Under the pieces are notes generated by a model. The model was not told where the DNA came from, ran no database searches, and saw nothing but the letters and a program-made list of their open reading frames with translations. DNA of 26,960 bases from UBA2040 sp002332715. Its GTDB lineage: Bacteria; Bacteroidota; Bacteroidia; Flavobacteriales_D; Crocinitomicaceae. Made by a program: the position numbers and the translations under genes. Below, in pieces: positions 1 through 6,868 of the stretch (positions within the stretch are counted from its first letter, which is position 1; each line of letters begins with the position of its first letter). Where the stretch lies: NCBI GenBank assembly GCA_029242295.1, contig JAQWUF010000108.1:1-26960 (forward strand), read 5' to 3'.

Positions 1-2
1 AA

Positions 3-110
3 AGTACTCAGCCTCAAACGATTTTAAATGAACGTGTGCGCATTCGAAACACGAAGAAATACCGTTTATTCGTCACATCTTTAGTTCGTCACAACCTCAA
101 CATGCTTTAA
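3..110 (+). CDS. 3' end of an unidentified gene (partial)
   Basis: An open frame enters from the left edge and ends with TAA at 108-110, encoding about 35 basic residues that finish LVRHNLNML. It stops 3 bases before the start of the isomerase gene on the same strand, the spacing expected of an upstream operon member. I do not recognise the family from this tail. The stretch is too short to prove coding by itself; the tight spacing to the next gene is the main support. Confidence 0.45.
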   Translation, partial: STQPQTILNERVRIRNTKKYRLFVTSLVRHNLNML

Positions 111-113
111 GAT

Positions 114-665
114 TTGAAAGAACAGTTTAACTTTAATGAAGTCGTTTTGGTCAATTCTGAAGACCAAGAAATCGGGACAATGGAAAAACTGGAAGCGCAT
201 GAAAAAGGCCTTCTTCATCGTGCATTCTCCTTGTTTTTGTTCAACGACAGAGGCGAAATGCTCCTTCAAAAAAGAGCAGATTCAAAATATCATTCGGCAG
301 GATTGTGGTCGAATAGTTGTTGTAGTCACCCAGCCAAAAACGAATCTGTTGAAGAGGCTGCGAAAAGACGTTTGATTGAAGAAATATTCATCGAAACGGA
401 AGTCAAAGCCATTTTCAAATTTGAGTATAGAGCTGAATTAAATCTTAATTTAGTCGAACACGAAATGGACCATGTGTTGATTGGATTTTGCAATTCATTT
501 AAAAAAATAAATCCCATAGAAGTATCAGCAATGAAATTCGTTTCGGTGGATGACATTCAAAAAGATCTTGCCGCAAACCCTAATAATTACTCCTTTTGGT
601 TCAAAATAATAATGACAGAACATTGGGGTAAATTTCTTCCACATTTGAAACTTGAAACAGCATGA
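114..665 (+). CDS. idi: Isopentenyl-diphosphate delta-isomerase, type 1
   Basis: Interconverts isopentenyl and dimethylallyl diphosphate in cytosolic isoprenoid synthesis. The 183-residue protein is a Nudix-fold type 1 IDI of usual length. It has HExGLLHRAF at about 29-38 (His29 and His35), NSCCSHP at 67-73 with the catalytic Cys70 and metal ligand His72, a degenerate Nudix helix at about 79-91, and the Glu115-x-Glu117 pair matching the family's metal and catalytic glutamates. The start is a TTG at 114. The first in-frame ATG, at 180, would remove the conserved strand with VVLVNSEDQEIG, so TTG is preferred. The stop overlaps the next start by four bases (ATGA), implying translational coupling. 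Sure of the family; the exact start is less certain. Confidence 0.95.
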   Translation: MKEQFNFNEVVLVNSEDQEIGTMEKLEAHEKGLLHRAFSLFLFNDRGEMLLQKRADSKYHSAGLWSNSCCSHPAKNESVEEAAKRRLIEEIFIETEVKAIFKFEYRAELNLNLVEHEMDHVLIGFCNSFKKINPIEVSAMKFVSVDDIQKDLAANPNNYSFWFKIIMTEHWGKFLPHLKLETA

Positions 666-1066
666 AAGTAGGCCGCAGAGAAACGTTTAATTCAGCACAT
701 CGTTTATTTCACCCTGATTGGAGTGACGAAAAGAATTTAGAGGTTTTTGGAAAATGTAGTAACCCGAATTATCACGGACATAACTATGTGCTCGAAACTT
801 GGGTGGAAGGTCCAATCGATCCCGTTACTGGTTTTGTTATGGACTTGAAATTATTAAAAAACCTCATCCGTACGGAGGTGACGGATAAATTTGACCATCG
901 CAATTTGAACTTGGATATCGATGAATTTAAAGACCTTAATCCAACTGCTGAAAACATTGCAAAAGTGGCTTGGGAATTAATCTCTGTTAAACTGCCAACT
1001 CAGATGAAATTAACGGTTCGCTTGTGGGAAACGGAAAATAATATTGTTGAGTATTCTGGGAAATGA
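662..1066 (+). CDS. 6-pyruvoyl-tetrahydropterin synthase/QueD family enzyme (PTPS-like)
   Basis: A 134-residue T-fold protein acting on dihydroneopterin triphosphate. Visible motifs are zinc ligands His13, His38 and His40 (HGHNY), catalytic Cys32, DPVTGFVMDL at 53-62, the Asp-His pair in FDHRNLN at 77-83, PTAENI at 94-99 and a C-terminal WETENNIVEY. Cys32 is separated from HGH by five residues (CSNPNY). To my knowledge this is the spacing of the tetrahydrobiopterin-type synthase (animal PTPS), whereas QueD enzymes have Cys-x3-HGH. The wording of the central and C-terminal motifs also resembles animal PTPS. It may therefore make a 6-pyruvoyl pterin rather than the queuosine precursor; substrate is inferred. 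The start overlaps the idi stop. Confidence 0.9.
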   Translation: MKVGRRETFNSAHRLFHPDWSDEKNLEVFGKCSNPNYHGHNYVLETWVEGPIDPVTGFVMDLKLLKNLIRTEVTDKFDHRNLNLDIDEFKDLNPTAENIAKVAWELISVKLPTQMKLTVRLWETENNIVEYSGK

Positions 1067-1127
1067 ACACAGAAACCGAGGAACTAGCAGAATTTTAATT
1101 TTTTTTGGTTTAGACATCAAACATATT

Positions 1128-1166
1128 GAATCAGGGTAAATCAGCGCAATCTGTGCAATCAGCGTC
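1128..1166 (+). repeat. Degenerate AATCAGCG word repeat in the spacer before the photolyase gene
   Basis: The word AATCAG occurs three times within 40 bases (about 1129, 1139 and 1157), twice as AATCAGCG, with TGTGCAATC-like filler. It occupies part of the 131-base gap between the PTPS-like gene and the photolyase gene. The same AATCAGC word appears near 5246 and 23958. I see no promoter consensus or hairpin here. Confidence 0.5.
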
Positions 1167-1197
1167 CCATTGAACTAATCAACATCTATTGAGCAAC

Positions 1198-2499
1198 ATG
1201 AAAAAAGCACTTTTTTGGCACCGTCGCGATTTGCGCTTTGAGGACAATGCTGGTCTTTTTCAAGCGCAAAAAAAAGCGGATGTCGTTCAAGCTGTTTTCA
1301 TTTTCGATACCACCATTCTCGACAAATTACTCAAGAATGACCAACGCATTATTTTTATTCATAGGTCCATTCAAAACCTAAAAAAGGAATATCAAAGATT
1401 TGGAGGGGATTTGAAAGTTTATCACGGTGACCCAAAAGAACTTATCCCAAAAATTGCAAAAGAGTTAAAAGTCGATTCCGTTTACACCAACAGAGATTAT
1501 GAACCATACGCCTTAGAACGAGATAAATTCATATTCGACAAACTGAAAACTCTGAGTATAGATTTCATCGGCGCAAAAGATAATGTGATTTTTGAAAAAA
1601 GTGAAATCACCAAAGCAGATGGACTGCCTTATACTATTTACACGCCCTACAGTCGGAAATGGAAAGAGAAAATGAGTGAATTTTATCTCTCTTCTTATCC
1701 AAATGGAGAATATTCTAAGAAGATTGCGAAATCAACGCGAGAGAACTTGATAACGCTCAAGGAAATGGGGTTTGATGACAAAGAATTAGTTCCTTTTCCA
1801 TCGGATGACTACCCCAAAAAGTGGATGGCGAAATATGGTGAAAACCGAAATTATCCAGCGATTGAAGGTGGCACAAGTCATTTGGGTGTTCATCTTCGTT
1901 TCGGAACGATCAGCATTCGACAATTGGCAAGAAAAGCGGAACAAACAGATCCCACTTTCCTAAACGAGCTCATTTGGCGTGACTTCTATCAGGCCATTAT
2001 TTATCACTTTCCGCATTCGGTTAAAGGGTCATTCAAAAAGCAATATGACGCTATCGAATGGGAAAATAACGAAGTGGAATTTCAGTCCTGGCGCGAAGGT
2101 AAAACAGGATACCCACTGGTCGATGCTGGCATGCGAGAATTGAATGAAACGGGCTATATGCACAATCGTGTGAGAATGGTTGTTGCTAGTTTTTTGGTCA
2201 AACATTTGCTCATCGATTGGCGTTGGGGAGAGACTTATTTTGCCGAGAAATTATTGGATTTCGACTTGGCAAGTAATGTTGGTGGATGGCAATGGGCAGC
2301 CGGTTCTGGTTGCGATGCGGCACCTTATTTTCGCGTTTTCAATCCGACGGCACAATTGGAAAAATTTGATAAAAAGTTAGTTTACGTCAAGAAATGGGTG
2401 CCTGAGTTTGGGACTGATGAATATCCAGAACCGATTGTTGAGCACAAAATGGCGAGGGAACGGGTTTTGAAGCGGTATAAATTAGCCCTGAATAATTAA
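1198..2499 (+). CDS. phrB: Deoxyribodipyrimidine photolyase (class I CPD type)
   Basis: Light-driven repair of cyclobutane pyrimidine dimers, using FAD and an antenna chromophore. The 433-residue protein begins with the Rossmann-type antenna domain (LFWHRRDLRFEDN at 5-17). It continues into the helical FAD domain, with LIWRDFYQ, GYPLVDAGMREL, HNRVRMVVASFL and DFDLASNVGGWQW followed by GCDAAPYFRVFNP. The Asn four residues before the GGW tryptophan matches the active-site Asn of E. coli CPD photolyase, which favours a true photolyase over a signalling cryptochrome. An in-frame TTG lies at 1189, but ATG at 1198 gives the family's short N-terminus. It lies 131 bases after the PTPS-like gene on the same strand; whether they share a transcript is unclear. 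The antenna pigment cannot be read from sequence. Confidence 0.95.
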   Translation: MKKALFWHRRDLRFEDNAGLFQAQKKADVVQAVFIFDTTILDKLLKNDQRIIFIHRSIQNLKKEYQRFGGDLKVYHGDPKELIPKIAKELKVDSVYTNRDYEPYALERDKFIFDKLKTLSIDFIGAKDNVIFEKSEITKADGLPYTIYTPYSRKWKEKMSEFYLSSYPNGEYSKKIAKSTRENLITLKEMGFDDKELVPFPSDDYPKKWMAKYGENRNYPAIEGGTSHLGVHLRFGTISIRQLARKAEQTDPTFLNELIWRDFYQAIIYHFPHSVKGSFKKQYDAIEWENNEVEFQSWREGKTGYPLVDAGMRELNETGYMHNRVRMVVASFLVKHLLIDWRWGETYFAEKLLDFDLASNVGGWQWAAGSGCDAAPYFRVFNPTAQLEKFDKKLVYVKKWVPEFGTDEYPEPIVEHKMARERVLKRYKLALNN

Positions 2500-2510
2500 T
2501 TCGAGTGTCT

Positions 2511-2552
2511 CACCTCCCTATATCCCTCCTTGAGGAGGGATATAGGGAGGTG
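2511..2552. repeat. Perfect 20-bp palindrome with 2-base centre
   Basis: Arms at 2511-2530 and 2533-2552 are exact reverse complements (outer CACCTCCC, inner ATCCCTCCT) around TG. A real hairpin would have a 19-bp stem and a TTGA loop. It lies 12 bases after the photolyase stop and 34 bases before the end of a minus-strand pseudogene. No T-run follows on either side, so it is not a classical intrinsic terminator. It could still stop transcription from both sides or be a copy of a dispersed palindromic element. Confidence 0.85.
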
Positions 2553-2585
2553 TCTACTTAAAATTATCTCATAACCCACAAATTC

Positions 2586-3035
2586 CTATTTCTTATCCAA
2601 AATCCCTTTCAAATTATCCAACCCTTCCTGTAATTTTGGCCCTAAGGTTCCGTCAAAAATCATTTGCGCTCTTCCATCCGACTCCATTGGTTTTTTGAAA
2701 TAAATAACGAAATCAATCTGCTTATTGGGAATCATTTTCACAATTTCCTGTTCTCCTTCTCCAACATTTTCATTCGTGCTCATCCAAGCCATTATCGCTC
2801 CTACTTCGCCATCTGTTCTGGTAAAGGTTTTCTTTTGGCTCGGATCTAACTTTTCCCAATACGAAAACTCCTATTGATTTTTCAGATACTTAGCATAATC
2901 ATACACCTCCTCTACTGAATGATCTATTTCGACAGTGCAAGTTACTTTGAACTCTTTATCAATGAACAATGCAATTATCAGTACAATGCCGATTAATACG
3001 AGTAAAACGATTCCAATCTTCTTTAGAATTTTCAT
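2586..3035 (-). pseudogene. Broken SRPBCC (polyketide cyclase/START-like) membrane-anchored protein gene
   Basis: One frame runs from ATG at 3035 to TAG at 2586, interrupted by a single TAG at 2871-2873 (codon 55). The N-terminal part has a basic start and a membrane helix (KILKKIGIVLLVLIGIVLI), then TVEIDHSVEEVYDYAKYLKNQ just before the stop. The frame resumes with EFSYWEKLDP, GEVGAIMAWMS and NVGEGEQEIVKMIPNKQIDF, as expected of this lipid-binding-fold family in Bacteroidota. The end (LGPKLQEGLDNLKGILDKK) is typical, but roughly 30-35 residues that normally precede it are missing, with the junction near 2650. The premature stop plus the deletion indicate a pseudogene. A sequencing error could explain the TAG but not the missing segment. 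Confidence 0.75.
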
Positions 3036-3152
3036 GATTTTAACATTTTGATTATCATGATTAAACGTTTTTCCTTAACTTGTTATACCATAAGCAAACA
3101 ATCTGAAAAGGAACTTTGTTAAAGTAGAAACCATTACCTCAAAAAATCGAAC

Positions 3153-4058
3153 ATGAAATATTTATTTATAATTGGTATAGCAATCGCCTTCCTTGCTTGT
3201 GCTGCTAAATCAGAAAAAGAAAGTGCAATTTCAGCCACTAATACTCCACAAAAATTATCCGATGAGGCGAAAGAATATTGGTATTCTGGGAGTGCAGAAA
3301 TTACATCCTATAAATTAACACAAGCTCGATACGGAGAACTTCGAGAAGGTGAAGCAGTAATGATTTTTGTGACAGAACCGTTTTCTCTGAAAGCCAATAC
3401 GAAAGCGGATTCTCCTTCAAAGGACAATGTGAATGTGTTGAAGCTGAATTTCACCAAACGATTCAACACGGGAATCTATCCGTATTCTATTATGAATTCT
3501 ACATTTTACCCTGTTAATGGCGGCGAGTTCAGTCTGAAGGCAAGTACAAGTGTCCAAGAATGGTGCGGACACGTCTATATGGAATTACAAAACAAAAAGA
3601 AATTTGAATTCGTCAATCACTCGTATTTTGAAGGCGAAAGTTTTGTTTCTTCTATCGACAAGGCTTACTTAGAAGATGATGTTTGGTCACAAATTCGACT
3701 TTACCCAGGAACTTTAAAAAGCAAAACGAAAATGATTCCTTCCTTCTTTTATTTGCGTTTGATGCACAAAGAAGCAAAAGCGTATGATTGCAATATGACG
3801 TATGCCACAAACAAGGACCAAACAACCGAATTAAAAATTAGTTATCCAGAGTTGGAAAGAACCCTGAAAATTAGATTCTCAACTGATTTTCCGCATTCGA
3901 TTTTAAGTTGGACAGAAACCTATCCAGATGGATTTGGCCCCAACAAAAAAATGCTTGAAACTACCGGAAAATCAATAAAATCAATTAAATCCGACTATTG
4001 GAATAAGAACAATAATACTGATGAGAAAATGCGAGAAGAATTGGGATTGAAGTTTTAG
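3153..4058 (+). CDS. Conserved Bacteroidota lipoprotein of unknown function
   Basis: A 301-residue lipoprotein: hydrophobic signal IIGIAIAFLAC with the lipobox cysteine at 16, so it should be acylated and sit in the cell envelope. The mature part contains EYWYSGSAEITSYKLTQARYG, GEAVMIFVTEPFS, VLKLNFTKRFNTGIYPYS and a C-terminal TYPDGFG. I recall close relatives in Flavobacteriia, some misleadingly labelled septum formation inhibitor Maf. Nothing here resembles the Maf nucleotide pyrophosphatase fold, so no function is claimed. Its TAG overlaps the convergent methyltransferase stop by three bases (4055-4058). The upstream gap of 117 bases, shared with the divergent SRPBCC pseudogene, shows no clear promoter consensus. 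Confidence 0.88.
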   Translation: MKYLFIIGIAIAFLACAAKSEKESAISATNTPQKLSDEAKEYWYSGSAEITSYKLTQARYGELREGEAVMIFVTEPFSLKANTKADSPSKDNVNVLKLNFTKRFNTGIYPYSIMNSTFYPVNGGEFSLKASTSVQEWCGHVYMELQNKKKFEFVNHSYFEGESFVSSIDKAYLEDDVWSQIRLYPGTLKSKTKMIPSFFYLRLMHKEAKAYDCNMTYATNKDQTTELKISYPELERTLKIRFSTDFPHSILSWTETYPDGFGPNKKMLETTGKSIKSIKSDYWNKNNNTDEKMREELGLKF

Positions 4059-5110
4059 CAACAATTCGCTGCGTCACCACCACCAACATTCAAGGAAAAC
4101 GGCATCGCTCCACCACACCCTTCGAAAATTCCATAGTGCGTTGACCAATCTCCGAGGAAAGTAAAGAATGACTTGTAACGCGTGTCGTGCAACATTTTGT
4201 ACGTATTCCCACAAACTGTCATCACCTTTCCTTTTGGAAAATAGTGGTGATTATCTAAGTCAAATGCCATAGGACATTCTTCAATTCCACCATTGTATAC
4301 TACTGCTTGACCATAATCTTCACAATCGCTTTCCAATCCCTCTATTTTCCATAAACGATAAGTAACTGAGAAAAACTTCAAGGTGCCTAGTTTCTCTTCA
4401 AGTTCTTCGTTTTCGACAGTAATCGGCTTATTTTCGACCACTCTAGGATCGGTAAATCCTGCTTTTTTCGCTGTGTTGTGAAAGTCATTCCAGTACAAAG
4501 CACCGCTCAAACATTCGCCCCAAAGGACTTTGTCTTCTTGCAATTCTTGTGGAATTCTTCTGTCTGAATACACATCAGAAAAGTACATTTCGCCACCTGG
4601 TTTTAATAAGGCGTAGGCATCGTCCAAAACTTTTTGTTTGTCCTGAGCAAGATTGATTACGCAATTTGAAATGATTAGATCGAACGAACCTTTTTCAAGA
4701 TTCAACTCATCCAACCTTTCGATATTTCCTTTGATAAATTCTACATTTGATTTCGCATATCCGAATTTCTCTCTGTGGAACTCTATATATTCCTTTGCTA
4801 AAGCTAATTGTTGATCCGTCATATCTACACCTACAACATGTCCATTTTCACCCACCAGTTTCCCTGCGATGTAACAATCACGACCACTTCCAGAACCCAA
4901 ATCCAAGATTTTCAATCCTTTTACTTGCGTCGGAATCGTCAAACCGCAACCGTAATATTTGGCTTGCACTTCATCGGCAACCAAAAGCAAAGCTTCCATA
5001 ATATGTCGCGGTGGTTTGGTCAAAGTGCAACAGACATTCGTTTTTAAATCCTCTGATTTTTGCAATTCTTCGCCGTAATATTCTTGAACATCCTTGTGCA
5101 ATGTTTCCAT
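4055..5110 (-). CDS. ArsM-type SAM-dependent methyltransferase (arsenite methyltransferase-like) with C-terminal extension
   Basis: A 351-residue protein with SAM motif I LDLGSGSGRD at 69-78, VGVDMTDQQL at 93-102 and ISNCVINL at 147-154. Cysteines at 27/28, 55 (YYGCGL), 150 and 200 (WGECLSGAL) correspond to the four cysteines that bind As(III) in characterised ArsM enzymes. Methylation of trivalent arsenic or a similar metalloid is therefore plausible, though no ars regulator or pump is in the window. Beyond residue 255 there is an extra domain of about 95 residues with further cysteines at 263, 279, 300 and 332 and a terminal Cys-Cys. ATG at 5110 is chosen; the frame also has a TTG one codon earlier. 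It is 176 bases downstream of the zinc-ribbon gene on the same strand. Confidence 0.85.
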   Translation of the reverse strand: METLHKDVQEYYGEELQKSEDLKTNVCCTLTKPPRHIMEALLLVADEVQAKYYGCGLTIPTQVKGLKILDLGSGSGRDCYIAGKLVGENGHVVGVDMTDQQLALAKEYIEFHREKFGYAKSNVEFIKGNIERLDELNLEKGSFDLIISNCVINLAQDKQKVLDDAYALLKPGGEMYFSDVYSDRRIPQELQEDKVLWGECLSGALYWNDFHNTAKKAGFTDPRVVENKPITVENEELEEKLGTLKFFSVTYRLWKIEGLESDCEDYGQAVVYNGGIEECPMAFDLDNHHYFPKGKVMTVCGNTYKMLHDTRYKSFFTFLGDWSTHYGIFEGCGGAMPFSLNVGGGDAANCC

Positions 5111-5243
5111 CAATTTCTTTTTTGTGAAAATACATATTAAACCCTTTTAACAACAAAAAGGTTTGTATTATTTGACGTACTTACGCTTGAAAACTTAATT
5201 TGGATTTTTTAAAGGATTTGCTGACTGCTTTAAGGTAAATGAA

Positions 5244-5280
5244 TAATCAGCCAATCCGCAATCCGTCAAATAGCCAATCA
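5244..5280. repeat. Degenerate CAATCCG word repeat between the methyltransferase and zinc-ribbon genes
   Basis: Tandem words AATCAGCC, AATCCGC, AATCCGTC, AAATAGCC and AATCA fill the stretch just downstream of the zinc-ribbon gene (minus strand). Read on the other strand it nearly repeats the patch upstream of sufD at 23929-23978: both contain GCCAATCCG followed by CAATCCGT, differing by one base in spacing. The rest of the 176-base gap (5111-5286) shows only AT-rich sequence that may hold the methyltransferase promoter. Confidence 0.6.
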
Positions 5281-5286
5281 ATTAAA

Positions 5287-5649
5287 TCATTTAACATAAT
5301 CCTGTTTCACCACCAACATAAACTGGTCATTCTCTATTTTGAGATATCCTTGGTCGTAACAAAAATGGTACTTCGCCCCTTTTTGAGTCGTGTAAATGTT
5401 CGTGTAATAGTGAAAGTTAAATCCTTCTTCTGCTAAAGTTATCGCATCGACAGTTATCTTCCCTTTCGGATTCAATTTCTCTAAAATACGGCGATTTTTC
5501 CGGAGGATATTGTTAATTCTTCGAACGTAATTGTTCGCATCTTCGTGAAGTCGATTGTTGAACGTATTCCGACAATAATCCGAACAGAATTTTTGATCCT
5601 TCCGACCTTTTAACCCTTGTCCGCATTCGTTGCACTTTCTTTCTTCCAT
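5287..5649 (-). CDS. Small zinc-ribbon protein, conserved in flavobacteria, function unknown
   Basis: A 120-residue protein beginning with a treble-clef or zinc-ribbon: Cys6-x2-Cys9 and Cys22-x3-Cys26 (KCNECG and FCSDYCRN). A basic helical segment follows (NNYVRRINNILRKNRRILEKLNP at about 39-61) and then an aromatic-rich C-terminal region (FNFHYYTNIYTT, YHFCYDQGY). The cysteine arrangement and the basic region fit a nucleic-acid or ribosome-associated role, but this is inference. I recall very similar proteins across Flavobacteriia without an assigned function. ATG at 5649 is the only sensible start. A predicted promoter lies 107 bases upstream, giving a leader that contains a heptamer array (5665-5706). 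Transcribed divergently from moxR. Confidence 0.85.
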   Translation of the reverse strand: MEERKCNECGQGLKGRKDQKFCSDYCRNTFNNRLHEDANNYVRRINNILRKNRRILEKLNPKGKITVDAITLAEEGFNFHYYTNIYTTQKGAKYHFCYDQGYLKIENDQFMLVVKQDYVK

Positions 5650-5664
5650 CTTTTTCTGTTTCGA

Positions 5665-5751
5665 CTGTTGGCTGCTGGCTGTTGGCTGTTGGCTGTTGGC
5701 TGTTGGCTAAAATAGTGAAAGAAAATGAGCCAATCGCCAAAAGCCAACAGC
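5665..5751. repeat. (CTGTTGG)6 heptamer array plus complementary anti-repeat
   Basis: Six tandem heptamers occupy 5665-5706; the second unit is CTGCTGG, the others are identical. At 5742-5751 lies AGCCAACAGC, the exact complement of GCTGTTGGCT, which is present in four overlapping registers in the array (starting 5678, 5685, 5692 and 5699). Further GCCAA words lie at 5729 and 5736. In minus-strand RNA the anti-repeat comes first and can pair with any of the repeats. The array is in the predicted leader of the zinc-ribbon gene and in the spacer upstream of moxR. Confidence 0.85.
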
Positions 5752-5755
5752 TTCC

Positions 5756-5783
5756 CAAAAATAACAATAATTAACGCTCGCAA
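5756..5783 (-). promoter_or_regulatory. Putative Bacteroidota sigma-A promoter for the zinc-ribbon gene
   Basis: On the minus strand, TTG (5783-5781) is followed after 17 bases by TATTTTTG (5763-5756), matching the TTG-N17-23-TAnnTTTG pattern known for flavobacteria. Transcription would begin near 5750, so the leader of about 100 nt would contain the anti-repeat and the heptamer array. Confidence 0.5.
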
Positions 5784-5834
5784 CTTCCGCCACAGTTAAA
5801 TCTTTACCAAATTTGTTGGATTATCTTGCACGTA

Positions 5835-6857
5835 ATGACAGAAAATGAAAACAGCGCCGTTCAACCTGAATCGGCTTTACAAATATTAGGTGAAAAAGTA
5901 AAAGTTGAAAACGAGAAAATTCAACTCTTGAAAAGTGAAATAGCAAAGGTAATCGTGGGTCAAGAACACATGGTTGATCGCCTTCTAATCGCTTTACTCT
6001 GTAACGGACACATACTGCTAGAAGGTGTGCCCGGATTGGCCAAAACACTTGCCATCAAAACGCTATCCGATGCTTTGGAAGTAAGTTACAACCGTATTCA
6101 ATTTACCCCAGATTTACTTCCTGCCGATATTACTGGAACTCAATTATACGACCAAAAATCAGGTGGATTCACTGTTCGAAAGGGTCCTGTTTTTGCCAAT
6201 TTTATTCTGGCAGATGAGATTAATCGTGCACCTGCGAAAGTTCAAAGCGCACTTCTCGAAGCTATGCAAGAAAGACAAATTACCATTGGAGATGAAAGTT
6301 TTCAGCTGGACGAACCGTTTTTGGTGCTCGCAACGATGAATCCCATCGATCAAGAAGGAACGTATCCTTTGCCTGAAGCGCAAGTAGACCGATTTATGAT
6401 GAAGGTCGTTTTGGGCTACCCAACAAAGGAAGAAGAAAAACAAATTCTTCGCATTAACGTGCGCCCTGAAGGAATGCCGAAGATTGTAAAAGTCTTAAGC
6501 AAAACGGACATTCTTAGTTTCCGCGAATTGGTAAAAGAAGTATACCTCGACGAAAAAATTGAACAATACATTATCGATATCGTTTTCGCCACACGAACAC
6601 CCGACAAATTTGGCTTAGGTTTCTTGGAACCTTTGATTTCCTTCGGATGTTCACCTCGTGCTAGCATCAATTTAGCACTAACGGCAAAGGCCCACGCTTT
6701 CTTAAACAACCGAGCATTTGTCATTCCAGAAGACGTTCGCGCCGTAGCTCCAGAAGTGATTCGTCACCGTATGGGCTTGAGCTACGAAGCAGAAGCTGAG
6801 AACATGACGGCAACAGATATTTTATCCAAAATAATCGGACGAATTCAAGTTCCATAA
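5835..6857 (+). CDS. moxR: MoxR-family AAA+ ATPase, first gene of the Bat operon
   Basis: A cytosolic AAA+ ATPase thought to act as a chaperone for VWA-domain partners encoded beside it. The 340-residue protein has Walker A GVPGLAKT at 64-71, Walker B ILADEIN at 124-130 leading into RAPAKVQSALLEAMQERQ, sensor 1 ATMNP at 166-170, and QVDRF with a candidate arginine finger at 186. This is the standard MoxR length. ATG at 5835 is preferred over a TTG three codons upstream. The DUF58 gene follows after 11 bases and the rest of the operon is tightly packed, so co-transcription through batD is likely. No perfect promoter consensus is visible upstream; TATCTTGC at about 5823 is only a partial match. 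Confidence 0.95.
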   Translation: MTENENSAVQPESALQILGEKVKVENEKIQLLKSEIAKVIVGQEHMVDRLLIALLCNGHILLEGVPGLAKTLAIKTLSDALEVSYNRIQFTPDLLPADITGTQLYDQKSGGFTVRKGPVFANFILADEINRAPAKVQSALLEAMQERQITIGDESFQLDEPFLVLATMNPIDQEGTYPLPEAQVDRFMMKVVLGYPTKEEEKQILRINVRPEGMPKIVKVLSKTDILSFRELVKEVYLDEKIEQYIIDIVFATRTPDKFGLGFLEPLISFGCSPRASINLALTAKAHAFLNNRAFVIPEDVRAVAPEVIRHRMGLSYEAEAENMTATDILSKIIGRIQVP

Positions 6858-6868
6858 TCGTATTTTCC

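Noticed and set aside
2511..2552. Intrinsic terminator of the photolyase gene
   Set aside because: The stem is excellent but no T-run follows in either direction, so it is reported as a palindromic repeat instead.
2664..2849. Plus-strand 61-residue frame between the photolyase and lipoprotein genes
   Set aside because: It is antisense to coherent SRPBCC sequence on the minus strand and shows no family features.
5665..5751. CRISPR-like repeat array
   Set aside because: Units are contiguous heptamers with no spacers, and no cas genes are present in the window.
5513..5767. Minus-strand frame with repeated NSQQPTANSQQPT residues
   Set aside because: It is just the heptamer array read in frame. 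It has no ATG start, and its remaining sequence overlaps the zinc-ribbon gene in another frame.
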